Assembly (NCBI RefSeq): GCF_004331955.1
Contig: NZ_CP036532.1
Coordinates: 806,001 to 870,000 of the forward strand
Direction: 5' to 3'
Origin: Roseitalea porphyridii
GTDB taxonomy: Bacteria; Pseudomonadota; Alphaproteobacteria; Rhizobiales; Rhizobiaceae
Length of the DNA stretch: 64,000 nucleotides
This document shows positions 41,057 to 52,989 of the stretch, in pieces. The position numbers and the translations under genes are program-made. Within the stretch, counting starts at the first letter, position 1, and every line of letters begins with the position of its first letter. The notes beneath the pieces are model-generated. The model saw only the letters and a program-made list of their open reading frames with translations. It was not told the origin of the DNA and searched no databases.

Positions 41057-41070
41057 CTCAATACCATTTC
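41057..41070. promoter_or_regulatory. Candidate GntR operator between divergent transporter genes
   Basis: CTCAATACCATTTC, on the reverse strand GAAATGGTATTGAG, shares TGGTATT with the sites before anmK and murQ. A second ACCA-containing string (ATATAACCAG, 41091-41100) lies 20 bases on. The position between the binding-protein and ATPase genes would allow joint control of both units. Confidence 0.35.
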
Positions 41071-41172
41071 CCATGTCCTGACCGTTGTCAATATAACCAG
41101 TAAAGTACGAATTGGCGGTTGGGCGTGGCGAAATTCCCCCCTGACGAGGCCAGTCCCGGAGCGTACGAATTC

Positions 41173-42152
41173 GTGAAGCAGAGTTCAAACGAGCAGTCCG
41201 AGACCGCGCCATTGCTGGCGATCGAGGGGCTTCGCCTGTCGACCCGTTCGGCCGAGCTGGTCGAGGGCATCAGCCTCAGCGTCGGGCGCGGCGAGATGCT
41301 CGGATTGCTCGGCGAGTCGGGCTGCGGCAAGACGATCACGGCGCTGTCGGTGCTCGGCCTCCTGCCCAAACATGCCGTCCGTGTCACCGGCGGCCGGATC
41401 CTGTTCGAGGGCAGGGACATCGCCGACCTTGGCGAGGACGAACTCAACCGCATCCGCGGCAACCGCATCGCCATGATCTTCCAGGAGCCGATGACCTCGC
41501 TCAATCCGATCATGACGATCGGCGCGCAGATCGGCGAGGCGCTGCAGATCCACCGGCGCATGCCAGCAGCGAGCCGCAGGGCCGAGATCAAGCGGCTGCT
41601 GGGACTGGTCGGCCTGCCGAGCGAGGACGCGCAACTGGACCGCTATCCGTTCCAGCTTTCGGGTGGACAGCGCCAGCGCGTGATGATCGCGATCGCGCTC
41701 GCCTGCGAGCCGGCCCTTCTGATCGCCGACGAGCCGACGACCGCGCTCGACGTGACGATTCAGGCGCAGATCCTCGACCTCATCGCCGAGATGCGGCGGC
41801 GCTTCGGGATGGCCTGCGTGATGGTCACCCACGACCTCGGCGTCGTCGCCGAGACCTGCGACCGCGCGATCGTCATGTATGCCGGGCGCGTCGCCGAGGA
41901 GGGCCCGGTGGACGAACTGTTCGGCGCGCCGATCCACCGCTACACCGAGGCGCTGGTCGGCACCATTCCCGCCGCCAATCCGCCCGGCGCGCGCCTACCG
42001 GCGATCCCGGGCGCCGTGCCGCCGCCGGGTGACCGGCCGGCCGGCTGCGCCTTCGCCGGCCGCTGCGACCACGCGCTCGATGTCTGTGCCAGCCGGCCGC
42101 CGCCGGAAGTGCGCCGCGGCGCCCATGTCGGCTATTGCTGGAACCCCGCGTC

Positions 42153-42156
<4 letters not shown>
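41173..42156 (+). CDS. Peptide-type ABC transporter ATPase (DppD-like)
   Basis: The 327-residue ATPase has Walker [10 protein letters not shown]-loop [10 protein letters not shown], signature LSGGQRQRV, Walker [13 protein letters not shown] and an H-loop VTHD. The C-terminal oligopeptide-type extension holds the cysteines ([14 protein letters not shown]) that bind an iron-sulfur cluster in this family. The GTG at 41173 is chosen because GGAG lies 11 bases upstream; TTG or GTG starts near 41119-41125 are possible. It overlaps the second ATPase by four bases and is transcribed away from the binding-protein gene. Confidence 0.92.
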
Positions 42157-43142
<986 letters not shown>

Positions 43143-43179
43143 CAGATCGGCGCCAACGGCTTTCGGCGCGGCCGCGTCC

Positions 43180-44322
43180 TCACATGCAGGGCATACCGGC
43201 GAGAAACATCGCCTCGATCCGCAGGTCCGCGCCGAGCGCGACGATGTCCGCCCGCGCGCCCCGGCTGAACGTGCCGTGCGCCGTGAGCCCGAGCATGCGC
43301 GCCGGGGCCGATGTCGCCATCCGCAGCGCGTCGACCGGAGCGACGCCGCAGGCCTGCACGCACAGGCGGATCGCCGAGATCATGTCCAGATCGGAGCCCG
43401 CAAGCGTGCCGTCCTCGAGCGTCAGCCGCCCGTTGGCGCGCTTCACCGTGCGGCCGTTCAGCGTGAAACTGTCCGACCGGTCGCCGACCGACGACATGGC
43501 GTCGGTGACGAGGGACAGCCTGTCGCGCGGTCCGTTCGCAAAGACCATCGACAGGACCGCTGGGTGGACGTGGTGGCCGTCCGCGATCAGGCCGATATGG
43601 ACCGACGGGTTCTCGAGCGCCGCACCGATCAGGCCCGGCTCGCGGTGGTGCAGCGGCTCCATCGCGTTGAACAGGTGCGTCACCGCCCGCGCGCCGGCCG
43701 CGAAATAGCGCCGGGCCGCATCGTGGTCGGCGGCGGTGTGGCCAAGGCTGACGATCACCCCGGCATCGTCGAGCGCGGCGACGTCCTCCGGCGTGGCGTT
43801 CTCCGGCGCGATCGTCGCAACAACGCGGCCAAGACCGCCCCGGCACAGCATGGCGCGATCGGCGTCCTCCATCGGCCGGATGAACCGGGGCGCGTGCACG
43901 CCCTTGCGGGCGACGGAGATGTGCGGTCCCTCGAAATGGATGCCGATGATGCCCCGGCTGCCGCGTGCGATCGCCGCCGCTGCGGCATCGGCGGCCGCGC
44001 GCGTGACCACCACCTCGTCGGTGATGACCGTGGGCACCAATGCGGTGGTGCCGTAGGGCCGGTGCGCATCGGCGATCCGCTCGAGGCCTTCGGGGCTCGG
44101 ATCGTCGTTGAACAGCACCCCGCCGCCGCCATTGACCTGCCAGTCGACAAAGCCCGGCGACAGAAGTTCGGCCTGCGTGTCGACGATCCGCGCGCCGGCG
44201 GGCGCGTCGTCGAGATGCGCCAGGCCCGTGACGATGCCGTTCTCGACGACGAGCTGGCGGTCGCGGTGGACGACCCAGCCGTCGAAGATCGTGCGTGCCC
44301 TGAAGACGGTGGCCGAACTCAT
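43180..44322 (-). CDS. nagA: N-acetylglucosamine-6-phosphate deacetylase
   Basis: The 380-residue amidohydrolase has the metal and substrate motifs of NagA: HFEGPHIS, SLGHTAADHDAA, THLFNAMEPLHHREPG, GLIADGHHVHP and the catalytic Asp in LVTDAMSSVG. It removes acetate from GlcNAc-6-phosphate to give glucosamine-6-phosphate. Its start overlaps the stop of the SIS deaminase gene by four bases. It is the last gene of the reverse-strand unit murA, kinase, gntR, SIS, nagA. Confidence 0.96.
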   Translation of the reverse strand: MSSATVFRARTIFDGWVVHRDRQLVVENGIVTGLAHLDDAPAGARIVDTQAELLSPGFVDWQVNGGGGVLFNDDPSPEGLERIADAHRPYGTTALVPTVITDEVVVTRAAADAAAAAIARGSRGIIGIHFEGPHISVARKGVHAPRFIRPMEDADRAMLCRGGLGRVVATIAPENATPEDVAALDDAGVIVSLGHTAADHDAARRYFAAGARAVTHLFNAMEPLHHREPGLIGAALENPSVHIGLIADGHHVHPAVLSMVFANGPRDRLSLVTDAMSSVGDRSDSFTLNGRTVKRANGRLTLEDGTLAGSDLDMISAIRLCVQACGVAPVDALRMATSAPARMLGLTAHGTFSRGARADIVALGADLRIEAMFLAGMPCM

Positions 44323-45362
44323 ACCGTCTCGGTGACCTTGCGGAGCAGTTTCGGCTGGTCCGGATCGAGGTCGAGATGCCCCGCATAGCGTTCCGCGAAG
44401 ACGTAGAACGTCGCGATCTGGCTGATGCCGTCGAGCATCGCATCGGGCGCCGGCGCGCAGGGCAGGTAGGTGATGCCGGGACGGTCGACCGGCCGTTCGG
44501 CGGCGGGATCGGCGACGAAGACCCTCATGCCCGTGTCGGCCATGCGCGCCACGGCATCGATCAGCCCCTGGCGCGCCGCGTCGCGGGTCAGGAAGACAAG
44601 CGCGGCAAGCCCGCCCGCGGCAAGCTGGATTGGGCCGTGCAGCACCTCGGCGGAACTGTAGCTCTCGGCATGCACCTCGCAGGCTTCCTTGAACTTCAGT
44701 GCCGCCTCCTGGGCGATCGCCAGTCCAGGGCCACGGCCGATCACATAGAGCGACTGCCCCGGTTCGAGCGCTTCGACCAGCGGTTGCCAGTCGCAGCCAA
44801 GGGCCTCGTCAAGCGCGGCGGGCAGGGCATCCAGCGCGGACAGCAGGCGGTCTTCGCCGGCGAAATGGCCGGTCAGCGCCGCGAGCGCGGTCAGCGACAG
44901 CACGAACGACTTGGTCGCGGCCACCGCCTTTTCCTCGCCCGATGCGACTGGAAGCAGGCACTGGGCGCCCTCGGCAAGCGGACTGTCGAGCGTGTTGACG
45001 AGGGCAAGGTTGAGCGCCTTCTGCGCGCGCGCCATGGTCTGGAACGCGACGAGGTCGGGGCTTCGTCCCGACTGGGAGATGGAAAGGCATGCGGCGCGGT
45101 CGAGCCGCATCGACCGGCCATAGACCGAGGCGACCGACGGGCCGACCGATGCGACCGGAATGCCCGCGATCAGTTCGAACAGGTATTTGAAGTAGAGCGC
45201 CGCGTTGTCCGACGAGCCCCGCGCCATGGTGACCACCAGCGCGGGATCGAAATCGGCCATCTGGCGCGCGGCGTCGTGATAGGTGGCCGAATGGTCGCGA
45301 AGCTGCGCGGCGACCAGCGAGGGGATCTGCCGTGTCTCGCGGTGCATCAGGCTTGCCATCAT
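44319..45362 (-). CDS. SIS-domain glucosamine-6-phosphate deaminase (GlmS-like, no glutaminase domain)
   Basis: The 347-residue protein has two SIS domains (about residues 30-170 and 195-330) with MARGSSDNAALYFKYLFE and SQSGRSPDLV in the first and KFKEACEVHAESYSSAEVLHGP in the second. It lacks the N-terminal glutaminase domain of GlmS. Such proteins (NagB-II type) convert glucosamine-6-phosphate to fructose-6-phosphate and ammonia. The position between gntR and nagA fits this reaction. AAAGGAG precedes the ATG at 45362, which overlaps the gntR stop. Confidence 0.9.
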   Translation of the reverse strand: MMASLMHRETRQIPSLVAAQLRDHSATYHDAARQMADFDPALVVTMARGSSDNAALYFKYLFELIAGIPVASVGPSVASVYGRSMRLDRAACLSISQSGRSPDLVAFQTMARAQKALNLALVNTLDSPLAEGAQCLLPVASGEEKAVAATKSFVLSLTALAALTGHFAGEDRLLSALDALPAALDEALGCDWQPLVEALEPGQSLYVIGRGPGLAIAQEAALKFKEACEVHAESYSSAEVLHGPIQLAAGGLAALVFLTRDAARQGLIDAVARMADTGMRVFVADPAAERPVDRPGITYLPCAPAPDAMLDGISQIATFYVFAERYAGHLDLDPDQPKLLRKVTETV

Positions 45363-46162
45363 GTCTCTCCTTTCATTGTCCTGGCGTGCGCGCCCGGCAG
45401 CGTCAGTTCGGCGAGGAAGTCATAGCGGTCGCCGCGATAATAGGACCGGGTGAACTCGATCGCGCGACCGCTTTCCAGCCGGGACAGGCGCTCGATGTAG
45501 AGCGCGGGCTCGCCTTCCTCGCATTCGAGCAGTTGCGCCTCGAACGCCGGAAGCCGGCAGGCATGCATGCGCTGCAGCGCCTTTTCGGGCAGGACGTTCT
45601 TGGCTTCCAGCGTCTTGTAGAGCGATTCCCGCATCCGCTCGACATCGGGCAGGATGCTGGCCGGAACCACCGCCATCTCGACGGCAAGGGGCTCGCCGTC
45701 GGCCAGCCGCAGCCGGTGGAGGCGGGCGACTTGTTCGCCCGGCGACAGGCCGAGCATCATCGTTTCCTCCATCGAGGGGTTGCCGATCGACCGTTCGATC
45801 CAGCGGGCGCTCGGCACGTGCCCGAGCGAGTGCATGTCCTCGCTGAAGCCGGTCAGCGTGCCCAGCGACTGTTCGATGCGATCGCTTTCCTCGCTGACAT
45901 AGGTGCCCGAGCCGTGCCGCTGCTGAAGCAGGCCCTCCTTGACGAGAAGTTCGAGCGCCTTGCGGATCGTCACCCGTGACAGGCTGGTCGCCTCGACGAT
46001 GCTGCGCTCGGACGGCAGTGCCTCGCCCGCCTTCCAGCTTCCCTCCCGGATCAGCTCGCGGATGCGGTTGGCGAGCTGGATGTAGCGCGGCGTCGGATTG
46101 TTCTCGTCGATCGGACTTTGATCCTGGAATATCTTGTCGAGTGAGATCGGTTGTGCCCTCAA
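45359..46162 (-). CDS. GntR-family (HutC/UTRA) repressor of the amino-sugar cluster
   Basis: The 267-residue regulator has an N-terminal winged helix (about residues 24-90; IQLANRIRELIREGSWKAGEALPSER in two parts, SRVTIRKALELLVKEGLL) and a C-terminal UTRA ligand domain (about 105-255). UTRA domains of this group bind amino-sugar phosphates such as GlcN-6-P or GlcNAc-6-P. The start is uncertain: TTG at 46162 with GAGGTGG about nine bases upstream is chosen over upstream ATGs lacking a ribosome binding site. It probably controls the TGGTATT sites before anmK, the transporter and murQ. Confidence 0.88.
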   Translation of the reverse strand: MRAQPISLDKIFQDQSPIDENNPTPRYIQLANRIRELIREGSWKAGEALPSERSIVEATSLSRVTIRKALELLVKEGLLQQRHGSGTYVSEESDRIEQSLGTLTGFSEDMHSLGHVPSARWIERSIGNPSMEETMMLGLSPGEQVARLHRLRLADGEPLAVEMAVVPASILPDVERMRESLYKTLEAKNVLPEKALQRMHACRLPAFEAQLLECEEGEPALYIERLSRLESGRAIEFTRSYYRGDRYDFLAELTLPGAHARTMKGET

Positions 46163-46244
46163 AACATGCCACCTCTTGTCGAGCTTCGCGCGGCCGGCGC
46201 GGCGCCGCATCCATGTGCGATGATGCTGTCGCCGCCCCGCCGCA

Positions 46245-47134
46245 TCATTCCACCGTCGCGGGTCGTCCGGCGAGAATCGCCGCGCCATCGAGACTGTCAC
46301 CGAGTTGCGGGCTCAGTCGCCGGCGCAGGTCCGGCGCCAGCCAGCTCTCGATCACGCTCGCCAGTCCGCCGATCAGCGACAGCCGTTCCGCCCCCCGTTC
46401 GAACAGCGTCCGCCCGATCGTCTCGATCGCGGCAGCCGCATCCTGCATGATCCGGCGCGCGGCCGGATCGCCCTCGTCGGCATGCCGCACCACGATCGGG
46501 GCGAAGGCCGCGTAGTCGGTCGCCGTCGCGCGGTCCATCCACTGCACCGCCTGGCCCGGATCGTCGTCGAACCGCCCCATGATCTCGCCCAGAAGCGCGG
46601 TTCTGGCGATCCGCCCGTCATGGGCCATCATAGCCGCGCGCACCACGCGCAGGCCCAGATAGGCGCCGCTTCCCTCGTCCGAGATCGGAAAGCCGTAGCC
46701 GCCGATCTTGATCGTTTCGCCGGCAAGGCGCGCCAGACCGCAGCTGCCGGTGCCGACGATGACGATCGCGCCGTCCCGGCCGCCATGGGCGCCAAGGCAG
46801 GCGATCTCGCCGTCGCTTGCGAACCGCACCGAAGCGAACGGGTGCGCCCTGGCCTCGAGCGCTTCGCGCGCGCCCTGCCGCGAGAGGCCAGCAACGCCGA
46901 TGCCGGCACGGATGTGGCCGGCCGCATCGCGGGCGATCCCGGCCTCGGCGAGCGCATTGCCGAACGCGGTCGAAATCGCCGCCCACGACGCGTCGATGCC
47001 GATCCGGGTCGCCGCCGGGCCGGCGAGACCACCGCCCAGAACCTTCCCGTCCGCCGTCTCGAGACGGGCCCGGCAGCCGGTGCCGCCGCCGTCGACCGCC
47101 ATGAACAGCGCCCCGCCATCGCCCGCCGCCATCG

Positions 47135-47138
<4 letters not shown>
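46245..47138 (-). CDS. BadF/BadG-type ATPase, probable N-acetylglucosamine kinase
   Basis: The 297-residue protein has the ASKHA phosphate loops AVDGGGTGCRARL and IVGTGSCGLA, GGYGFPISDEGSGAYLG, and the C-terminal LIGGLASVI. Relatives phosphorylate GlcNAc to GlcNAc-6-phosphate. Its place between murA and the regulator, with nagA and the deaminase downstream, fits a kinase feeding NagA. Its ATG overlaps the murA stop by four bases; 82 bases separate it from gntR. Confidence 0.9.
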
Positions 47139-48397
<1,259 letters not shown>

Positions 48398-48572
48398 GAC
48401 CCCGCTTTGTGACGACCGCCGGTGTCCATTATCGGATAAATCCAATCATTGTCCACTTCAAACCGTCTCGCCGGTGGCGGAGCACGCTTTCTGCTGGTGA
48501 TCGCCGATTGTGGCTTGAAATCCAATGGTCGCGCGGTACAAATCATCGCCGACGCATGGCAAATTGGTCATG

Positions 48573-48588
48573 TTTTGGTATTACAAGG
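48573..48588. promoter_or_regulatory. Candidate GntR operator overlapping the murQ translation start region
   Basis: TTTTGGTATTACAAGG matches the site before anmK in 14 of 16 positions (difference TAT/CAA). A further TTGGT half-site (48564-48568) lies nine bases upstream. The site includes part of the murQ ribosome binding site. Confidence 0.42.
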
Positions 48589-48598
48589 AGCGCTGATC

Positions 48599-49522
48599 GT
48601 GACCGGAACCGCCGAGGGTGCCGACCGTCCGGGGACCGAAACGCTGGAGCACGACGCGCCGTATCTCGACACGCTCGACGACGGGGCGCTTTTTGCGACC
48701 CTGCTCGGCAGCCAGGCCAAGGCCATCGGCGCGGTCAAGCGCGCCCGGCCGGCCCTGATCGGCGCCACCGTCGCCGCCGCCGAGGCGCTGCAGGAGCCGG
48801 GCTCGCGGCTGATCTATTGCGGCGCCGGCACTTCCGGCCGGGTCGCGCTGCTCGACGGGGTCGAACTCAATCCCACGTTCAACTGGCCCGAGGCGCGGCT
48901 GCACATTCTGGTCGCCGGCGGTTCGGCCAGCATCGTCGAGGCGCAGGAGGGGGCCGAGGATGACGGCGCCTCGGCCACGCGTGCGCTCGACGAACTGCGG
49001 CTCGGCGCCGGCGATGTCGTCGTCGGCCTCGCCGCCAGCGGCACGACGCCGTTCGTGCTGGCTGCCCTGGAGGCCGGAAACAGGGCCGGCGCGCTGACGA
49101 TCGGCATGGCCAACAATGCCGGCACGCCGGTGCTTGCCGAGGCGCGCTGCCCGGTTCTGCTCGAGACCGGTGCCGAAGCGCTGGCCGGCTCGACCCGGCT
49201 TGCCGCCGGCACCAGCCAGAAGATCGCGCTCAACATCTTCTCGACCGCGCTCATGGTGCGGCTGGGCAAGGTCTATCGCGGCCGGATGATCGACATGCGC
49301 GTGACCAACCGCAAGCTGCAGGGCCGCGCGGTCGCGATCGTGCGCGATATCGTCGGCTGCGACGAGGCCCGCGCCCGCGAAGCGCTCGCGGCCTGCGAAT
49401 TCGACGTCAGGCAAGCGATCCTCGTCGCGCGCGGCGCAACGCGCGCCCAGGCGCTGGCCTTGCTCGAACGGCACGGCGGCCGGATCGCCGACGCCGACCG
49501 GGAACTGACGCAGCAGGGCTGA
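48599..49522 (+). CDS. murQ: N-acetylmuramic acid 6-phosphate etherase
   Basis: The 307-residue protein is MurQ: TETLEHDAPYLDTLDDGALF at the start, SIS-domain motifs YCGAGTSGRVALLDGVELNPTF (in two parts) and VVVGLAASGTTPFVLAAL, and the family-specific GTSQKIALNIFSTALMVRLG, followed by a UBA-like C-terminus. It splits MurNAc-6-phosphate into GlcNAc-6-phosphate and D-lactate. The GTG at 48599 has AAGGAG eight bases upstream. It is divergent from murA, with the candidate operator between them. Confidence 0.95.
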   Translation: MTGTAEGADRPGTETLEHDAPYLDTLDDGALFATLLGSQAKAIGAVKRARPALIGATVAAAEALQEPGSRLIYCGAGTSGRVALLDGVELNPTFNWPEARLHILVAGGSASIVEAQEGAEDDGASATRALDELRLGAGDVVVGLAASGTTPFVLAALEAGNRAGALTIGMANNAGTPVLAEARCPVLLETGAEALAGSTRLAAGTSQKIALNIFSTALMVRLGKVYRGRMIDMRVTNRKLQGRAVAIVRDIVGCDEARAREALAACEFDVRQAILVARGATRAQALALLERHGGRIADADRELTQQG

Positions 49523-49592
49523 TCAAGCGCGGACGGGATGAAAGTCCCAAGCGCCGGTCAATCCGGCACAGCGTCTGCAATGCATGGGGGAA

Positions 49593-49669
49593 TGGCGCAC
49601 CCGGGAAGATTCGAACTCCCGACCCCCAGATTCGTAGTCTGGTGCTCTATCCAGCTGAGCTACGGGTGC
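49593..49669 (-). tRNA. tRNA-Arg (anticodon ACG)
   Basis: The reverse strand folds into a cloverleaf with acceptor stem GCACCCG/CGGGTGC, D arm GCTCAGCTGGATAGAGC, anticodon stem CCAGA/TCTGG with loop CTACGAA (anticodon ACG, codon CGU) and T arm with TTCGAAT. The 3' CCA is encoded. Its acceptor and D arms are the same as those of the tRNA-Arg at 3898. The remaining 230 bases to the next gene end show nothing recognisable. Confidence 0.95.
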
Positions 49670-49901
49670 TTTGCGCCGGCAACCCTCGGGGCCGGCAAGG
49701 CGGCTTGGTAGTCCGTGCCGCCGCAAATTGCAAGCGCCGTCAAGGCGATTTTTGGCGTGCCGTGACCGTCAGATGGGGACGCCGCAACGGCTTGCCAAGC
49801 GTACCTCGAAGCCGGCGACGTGACGGGTCGGATCGCGTGGTCGAACGCAACGCGCGGCAATGGGCCGGCTCGTCCGAAAGATCCCCCGCGCCCTCGGCCG
49901 C

Positions 49902-51425
49902 TCAGCGGCGATCGGCGGCCTTGCCGTCGCTCGCGGCGACGCGCAGTTCGGGACGGCGCGGCGTGCCCGGCCGGACGGTGTCGGGCGAAGCGTCCGGCAG
50001 TCGGATCTCGAAACGGGTTCCGACGGCGCGGTCCTCGCGCAGTTCCAGCGTGCCGCCATGGGCGCTAACCAGTTCGTGCGCGATCGCGAGCCCAAGCCCC
50101 GTGCCGCCCCTGCGGCCCGATCCGGAGAACGGGGCGAACAGATGCTCGCGCGCCTGCGCGGGAAGGCCCGGCCCCGTGTCCTCGACCGAGATGATCGTCG
50201 TCGCGCCCATCCGGCCGGCCGAGATCGACACGCGCTTGACGGTCGCCGGATCGTCGTCGCCGCGCAGCGCCTCGACCGCGTTGCGCACAAGGTTCATCAG
50301 GACACGGAACAGCTGTTCGGGATCGGCATCGACCTCAAGATCGTCCGGCACGTCGGTCGCGAACTGCACGCCGCCGTCGGGCTCGAGGCCAAGCAGATCC
50401 TCGACGTCGGCGACAATGCGCGCCAGCCGCACCCGCCGGCGCACCGGCGCCTTCTCCTGGGCCTTGCCGTAGGACAGGACGTCCGAGGTGTAGTTGGCGG
50501 CACGGTCGAGCGCGCGGATCAGCTTGGGCGCGAAGCGCTGCACGGCCGGATCGTCGGTCTCGGTCAGCCGGTCGCCGAGCAGTTGCGCCGAAGCGAGGAT
50601 GTTGCGCATGTCGTGATTGATCTTGGAGACGGCGAGCCCGAGATCGGCCAGCCGTTTCTGGCTGCGCAGGGTCGACTGAAGCTGCGCCTGCATGCTCGCC
50701 AGTTCGCGCTCGGCAAGACCCAGCTCGTCCGATCGCGCCTCGGGCACGATCACCGCATCGGCGTCGGACGGGTTCTCGGCAAAGCGCAGCATCGACCGGG
50801 TCATCCGCTCGATCGGCCTGATCATGATCCGGTTGATGGCGAGGAAGACCAGCGTGGCGCTGATCAGCGCAATGATGATCGACAGAATCGCGATGTTGCG
50901 CGCGTAGATCAGCATCGCCGTGCGCAGATAGTCGTCGCTCATCACGAGTTCGATCCGGCCGTCGCTGTCGCCGATCGGTCCGGTCACGCGCAGCGACTTG
51001 TCGCCGCCGAAGAACAGCGTGGCGAACGCGTCGCGGATCGCGCCGAACGGCGAGAAGTCGGCGACGTCGACGTGCTGGTCGACCTCGTCCGGCATCTCGC
51101 TGACCACGAGCAGGTGCGAGCGGCCCTCCATGCGCAGCGCGATCGTCTTGGCGCCGATCGCCATCAGCACGTCGTTCTGCACCTGTTGCGGCAGGTCCGC
51201 GGTCGCTTCGGCCGTGATCAGCACGCTGGCCGCGGCGGCCGTGTTCAGCCGCTGTTCGAGCCAGGTGATGCGGAAATTGGCGACCGAGGGCACGAAGATG
51301 AGCACCTCGGCGATCATCACGAACAGGATGGTGAGCAGCAGCAGCTTGGCCGAAAGCCGCCGCCGGGGCCGCGCTGCGGCCGGCGGGCGTGGGTCGGGTC
51401 TGTCGTGTCCGGCCGTCTCGTTCAT
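49902..51425 (-). CDS. Membrane sensor histidine kinase with HAMP domain
   Basis: The 507-residue kinase has two membrane helices (about residues 25-48 and 190-212) flanking a periplasmic sensor. A HAMP domain (about 212-265; INRIMIRPIERMTRSM) is followed by a HisKA-like helix with His in KINHDMRNILASAQ. The ATPase domain has N-box LMNLVRNAVEAL, G1 VEDTGPGLP and G2 GGTGLGLAIAHEL. No response regulator is next to it, so it is an orphan kinase and the signal is unknown. Confidence 0.92.
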   Translation of the reverse strand: MNETAGHDRPDPRPPAAARPRRRLSAKLLLLTILFVMIAEVLIFVPSVANFRITWLEQRLNTAAAASVLITAEATADLPQQVQNDVLMAIGAKTIALRMEGRSHLLVVSEMPDEVDQHVDVADFSPFGAIRDAFATLFFGGDKSLRVTGPIGDSDGRIELVMSDDYLRTAMLIYARNIAILSIIIALISATLVFLAINRIMIRPIERMTRSMLRFAENPSDADAVIVPEARSDELGLAERELASMQAQLQSTLRSQKRLADLGLAVSKINHDMRNILASAQLLGDRLTETDDPAVQRFAPKLIRALDRAANYTSDVLSYGKAQEKAPVRRRVRLARIVADVEDLLGLEPDGGVQFATDVPDDLEVDADPEQLFRVLMNLVRNAVEALRGDDDPATVKRVSISAGRMGATTIISVEDTGPGLPAQAREHLFAPFSGSGRRGGTGLGLAIAHELVSAHGGTLELREDRAVGTRFEIRLPDASPDTVRPGTPRRPELRVAASDGKAADRR

Positions 51426-51503
51426 GTGGTCAAGATAGAGCGTTGCGCGCCGATCCGCCACGGCGCGGGGCGAAGATGGTCAATACGGCCATCCGCCGCC
51501 ATC

Positions 51504-52931
51504 TCAGCCGAACCGGCGCAGGAAGCCGATCAGCCGGCGCACGGCGGGTTTGCGGGTCATCGGGGCAGAAAAGCTGGTGCCGGCGCGCTTGGCGATTTCG
51601 GTCATGGTCGGGTAGGGCGCGATGAACCCGCGCAGGTCGGACGCCTTCATCTTCTTCGAGATCGCCAGCGAGAACAGGTTGATCATCTCGCCCGCATTGG
51701 CGCCGACGATGCTGGCGCCTAGGATCCGCCCCCTGCGGTCGGTGACCATCTTGACCAGCCCGTCGGTCTTGCGCTCGGTCTGGGCCCGGTCGTTCTCCGC
51801 ATAGGGCCAGCGAAGGATCGTGATGTCGCCCCTGGCCTTGCGCGCCTCGTCCTCGGTCATGCCGACATGGGCCAGTTCGGGGTCTGTATAGGTGGCCCAG
51901 GGCACGAGATCGCGCCGTTCCTTGCCGGGCACGCGGAACAGGATCGACTGGACGACGAGCCCCGCATGATAGCCGGCGACATGGGTGAACTGCAGCCCGC
52001 CGGCGACATCGCCGATGGCGTAGACCCGGCGGTTCGACGTACGCAGCGCCCTGTCGACCCTGATGCCCTTCTTGTCGTGATCGATGCCGGCTTCATCGAG
52101 GCCCAGGCCGTCGACATTGGCGGCCCGGCCGGTCGCAACCAGAATGTGCGTGCCGTCGACATGCGATTGCGCGCCGTCCTTTTCGACCGTCACGCGCACG
52201 CCCGACTTGCCCTTGGGCTCGACCGAGACGACCTTGGTTTCCTCGCGAATGTCGACGCCGTCGGCGCTCACCTTGTCGAGCACGATGGCGGCCAGTTCGG
52301 GATCGTCCTTGCCCATCGCCTTCATCGCCTCGATGACGGTGACGTTCGAGCCGAGCCGCCGGTGCGCCTGCGCCATTTCCATGCCGATCGGCCCGCCGCC
52401 GATGACGATCAGGTGGCCGGGACGCCGCGTCTGGTCGAACAGCGTCTCGTTGGTCAGGTAGGGCACCTGGTCGAGGCCCGCGATCGGCGGCACGAAGGCG
52501 CGGCTGCCGGTGGCGATGACGAAACGGCGCGCCTTGATCGTATGGTCGCCGGCGACGACGGTGTTCCTGTCGGTGAACGCGCCGCGCGCCTGGATCACCT
52601 TCACCCCGAGCGCGGTGAAGCGCTCCACCGAATCGTTGGGCGCGATCGAGGCGATCACGTCATGCACATGGTCGTGCACGCGGCCGAAATTGACCTCCGG
52701 CTCGACCGACTTGATGCCGAACCGGTCGGCGTGGCGCATGGTCTGCGCGGTCTTGGCGGCGGCGATCATCGCCTTGGAAGGAACGCAGCCATAATTGAGG
52801 CAGTCTCCGCCCATCTTGCCGGCCTCGATCAGCACCACCGACACGCCGAACGCGGCGGCCGCGGCGGCGACCGTCAGGCCGCCCGAGCCCGCCCCGATGA
52901 CGCAGATGTCCGGCTTCAAGACCTCGCTCAT
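51504..52931 (-). CDS. Pyridine nucleotide-disulfide oxidoreductase (mercuric-reductase/dihydrolipoamide dehydrogenase-like)
   Basis: The 475-residue flavoprotein has the FAD loop VIGAGSGGLTVA, the redox-active disulfide GGDCLNYGCVPSK, the NAD(P) loop VIGGGPIGMEMA, the second FAD motif RRVYAIGDVAGG and a C-terminal dimerisation domain. The terminal region lacks the usual HAHPT catalytic pair: it reads IAPYPTMTEIAKR, typical of the MerA-like group encoded next to TVP38 proteins. It has no vicinal cysteines at the C-terminus, so it is probably not a mercuric reductase. It follows the TVP38 gene by 58 bases. Confidence 0.88.
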   Translation of the reverse strand: MSEVLKPDICVIGAGSGGLTVAAAAAAFGVSVVLIEAGKMGGDCLNYGCVPSKAMIAAAKTAQTMRHADRFGIKSVEPEVNFGRVHDHVHDVIASIAPNDSVERFTALGVKVIQARGAFTDRNTVVAGDHTIKARRFVIATGSRAFVPPIAGLDQVPYLTNETLFDQTRRPGHLIVIGGGPIGMEMAQAHRRLGSNVTVIEAMKAMGKDDPELAAIVLDKVSADGVDIREETKVVSVEPKGKSGVRVTVEKDGAQSHVDGTHILVATGRAANVDGLGLDEAGIDHDKKGIRVDRALRTSNRRVYAIGDVAGGLQFTHVAGYHAGLVVQSILFRVPGKERRDLVPWATYTDPELAHVGMTEDEARKARGDITILRWPYAENDRAQTERKTDGLVKMVTDRRGRILGASIVGANAGEMINLFSLAISKKMKASDLRGFIAPYPTMTEIAKRAGTSFSAPMTRKPAVRRLIGFLRRFG

Positions 52932-52989
52932 GGTGATGTCGTCCCCTCGTTCCTTGGCTTTTTGTTTGCGTGGTCCGGCCGGTGGTGCC

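Noticed and set aside
49593-49669. Second integration site at the tRNA-Arg(ACG)
   Set aside because: The flanks are ordinary chromosomal genes and no integrase or repeated 3' segment lies next to it.
51504-52931. Mercuric reductase
   Set aside because: It lacks the C-terminal vicinal cysteines and the heavy-metal-binding N-terminal domain, and no mer genes are nearby.
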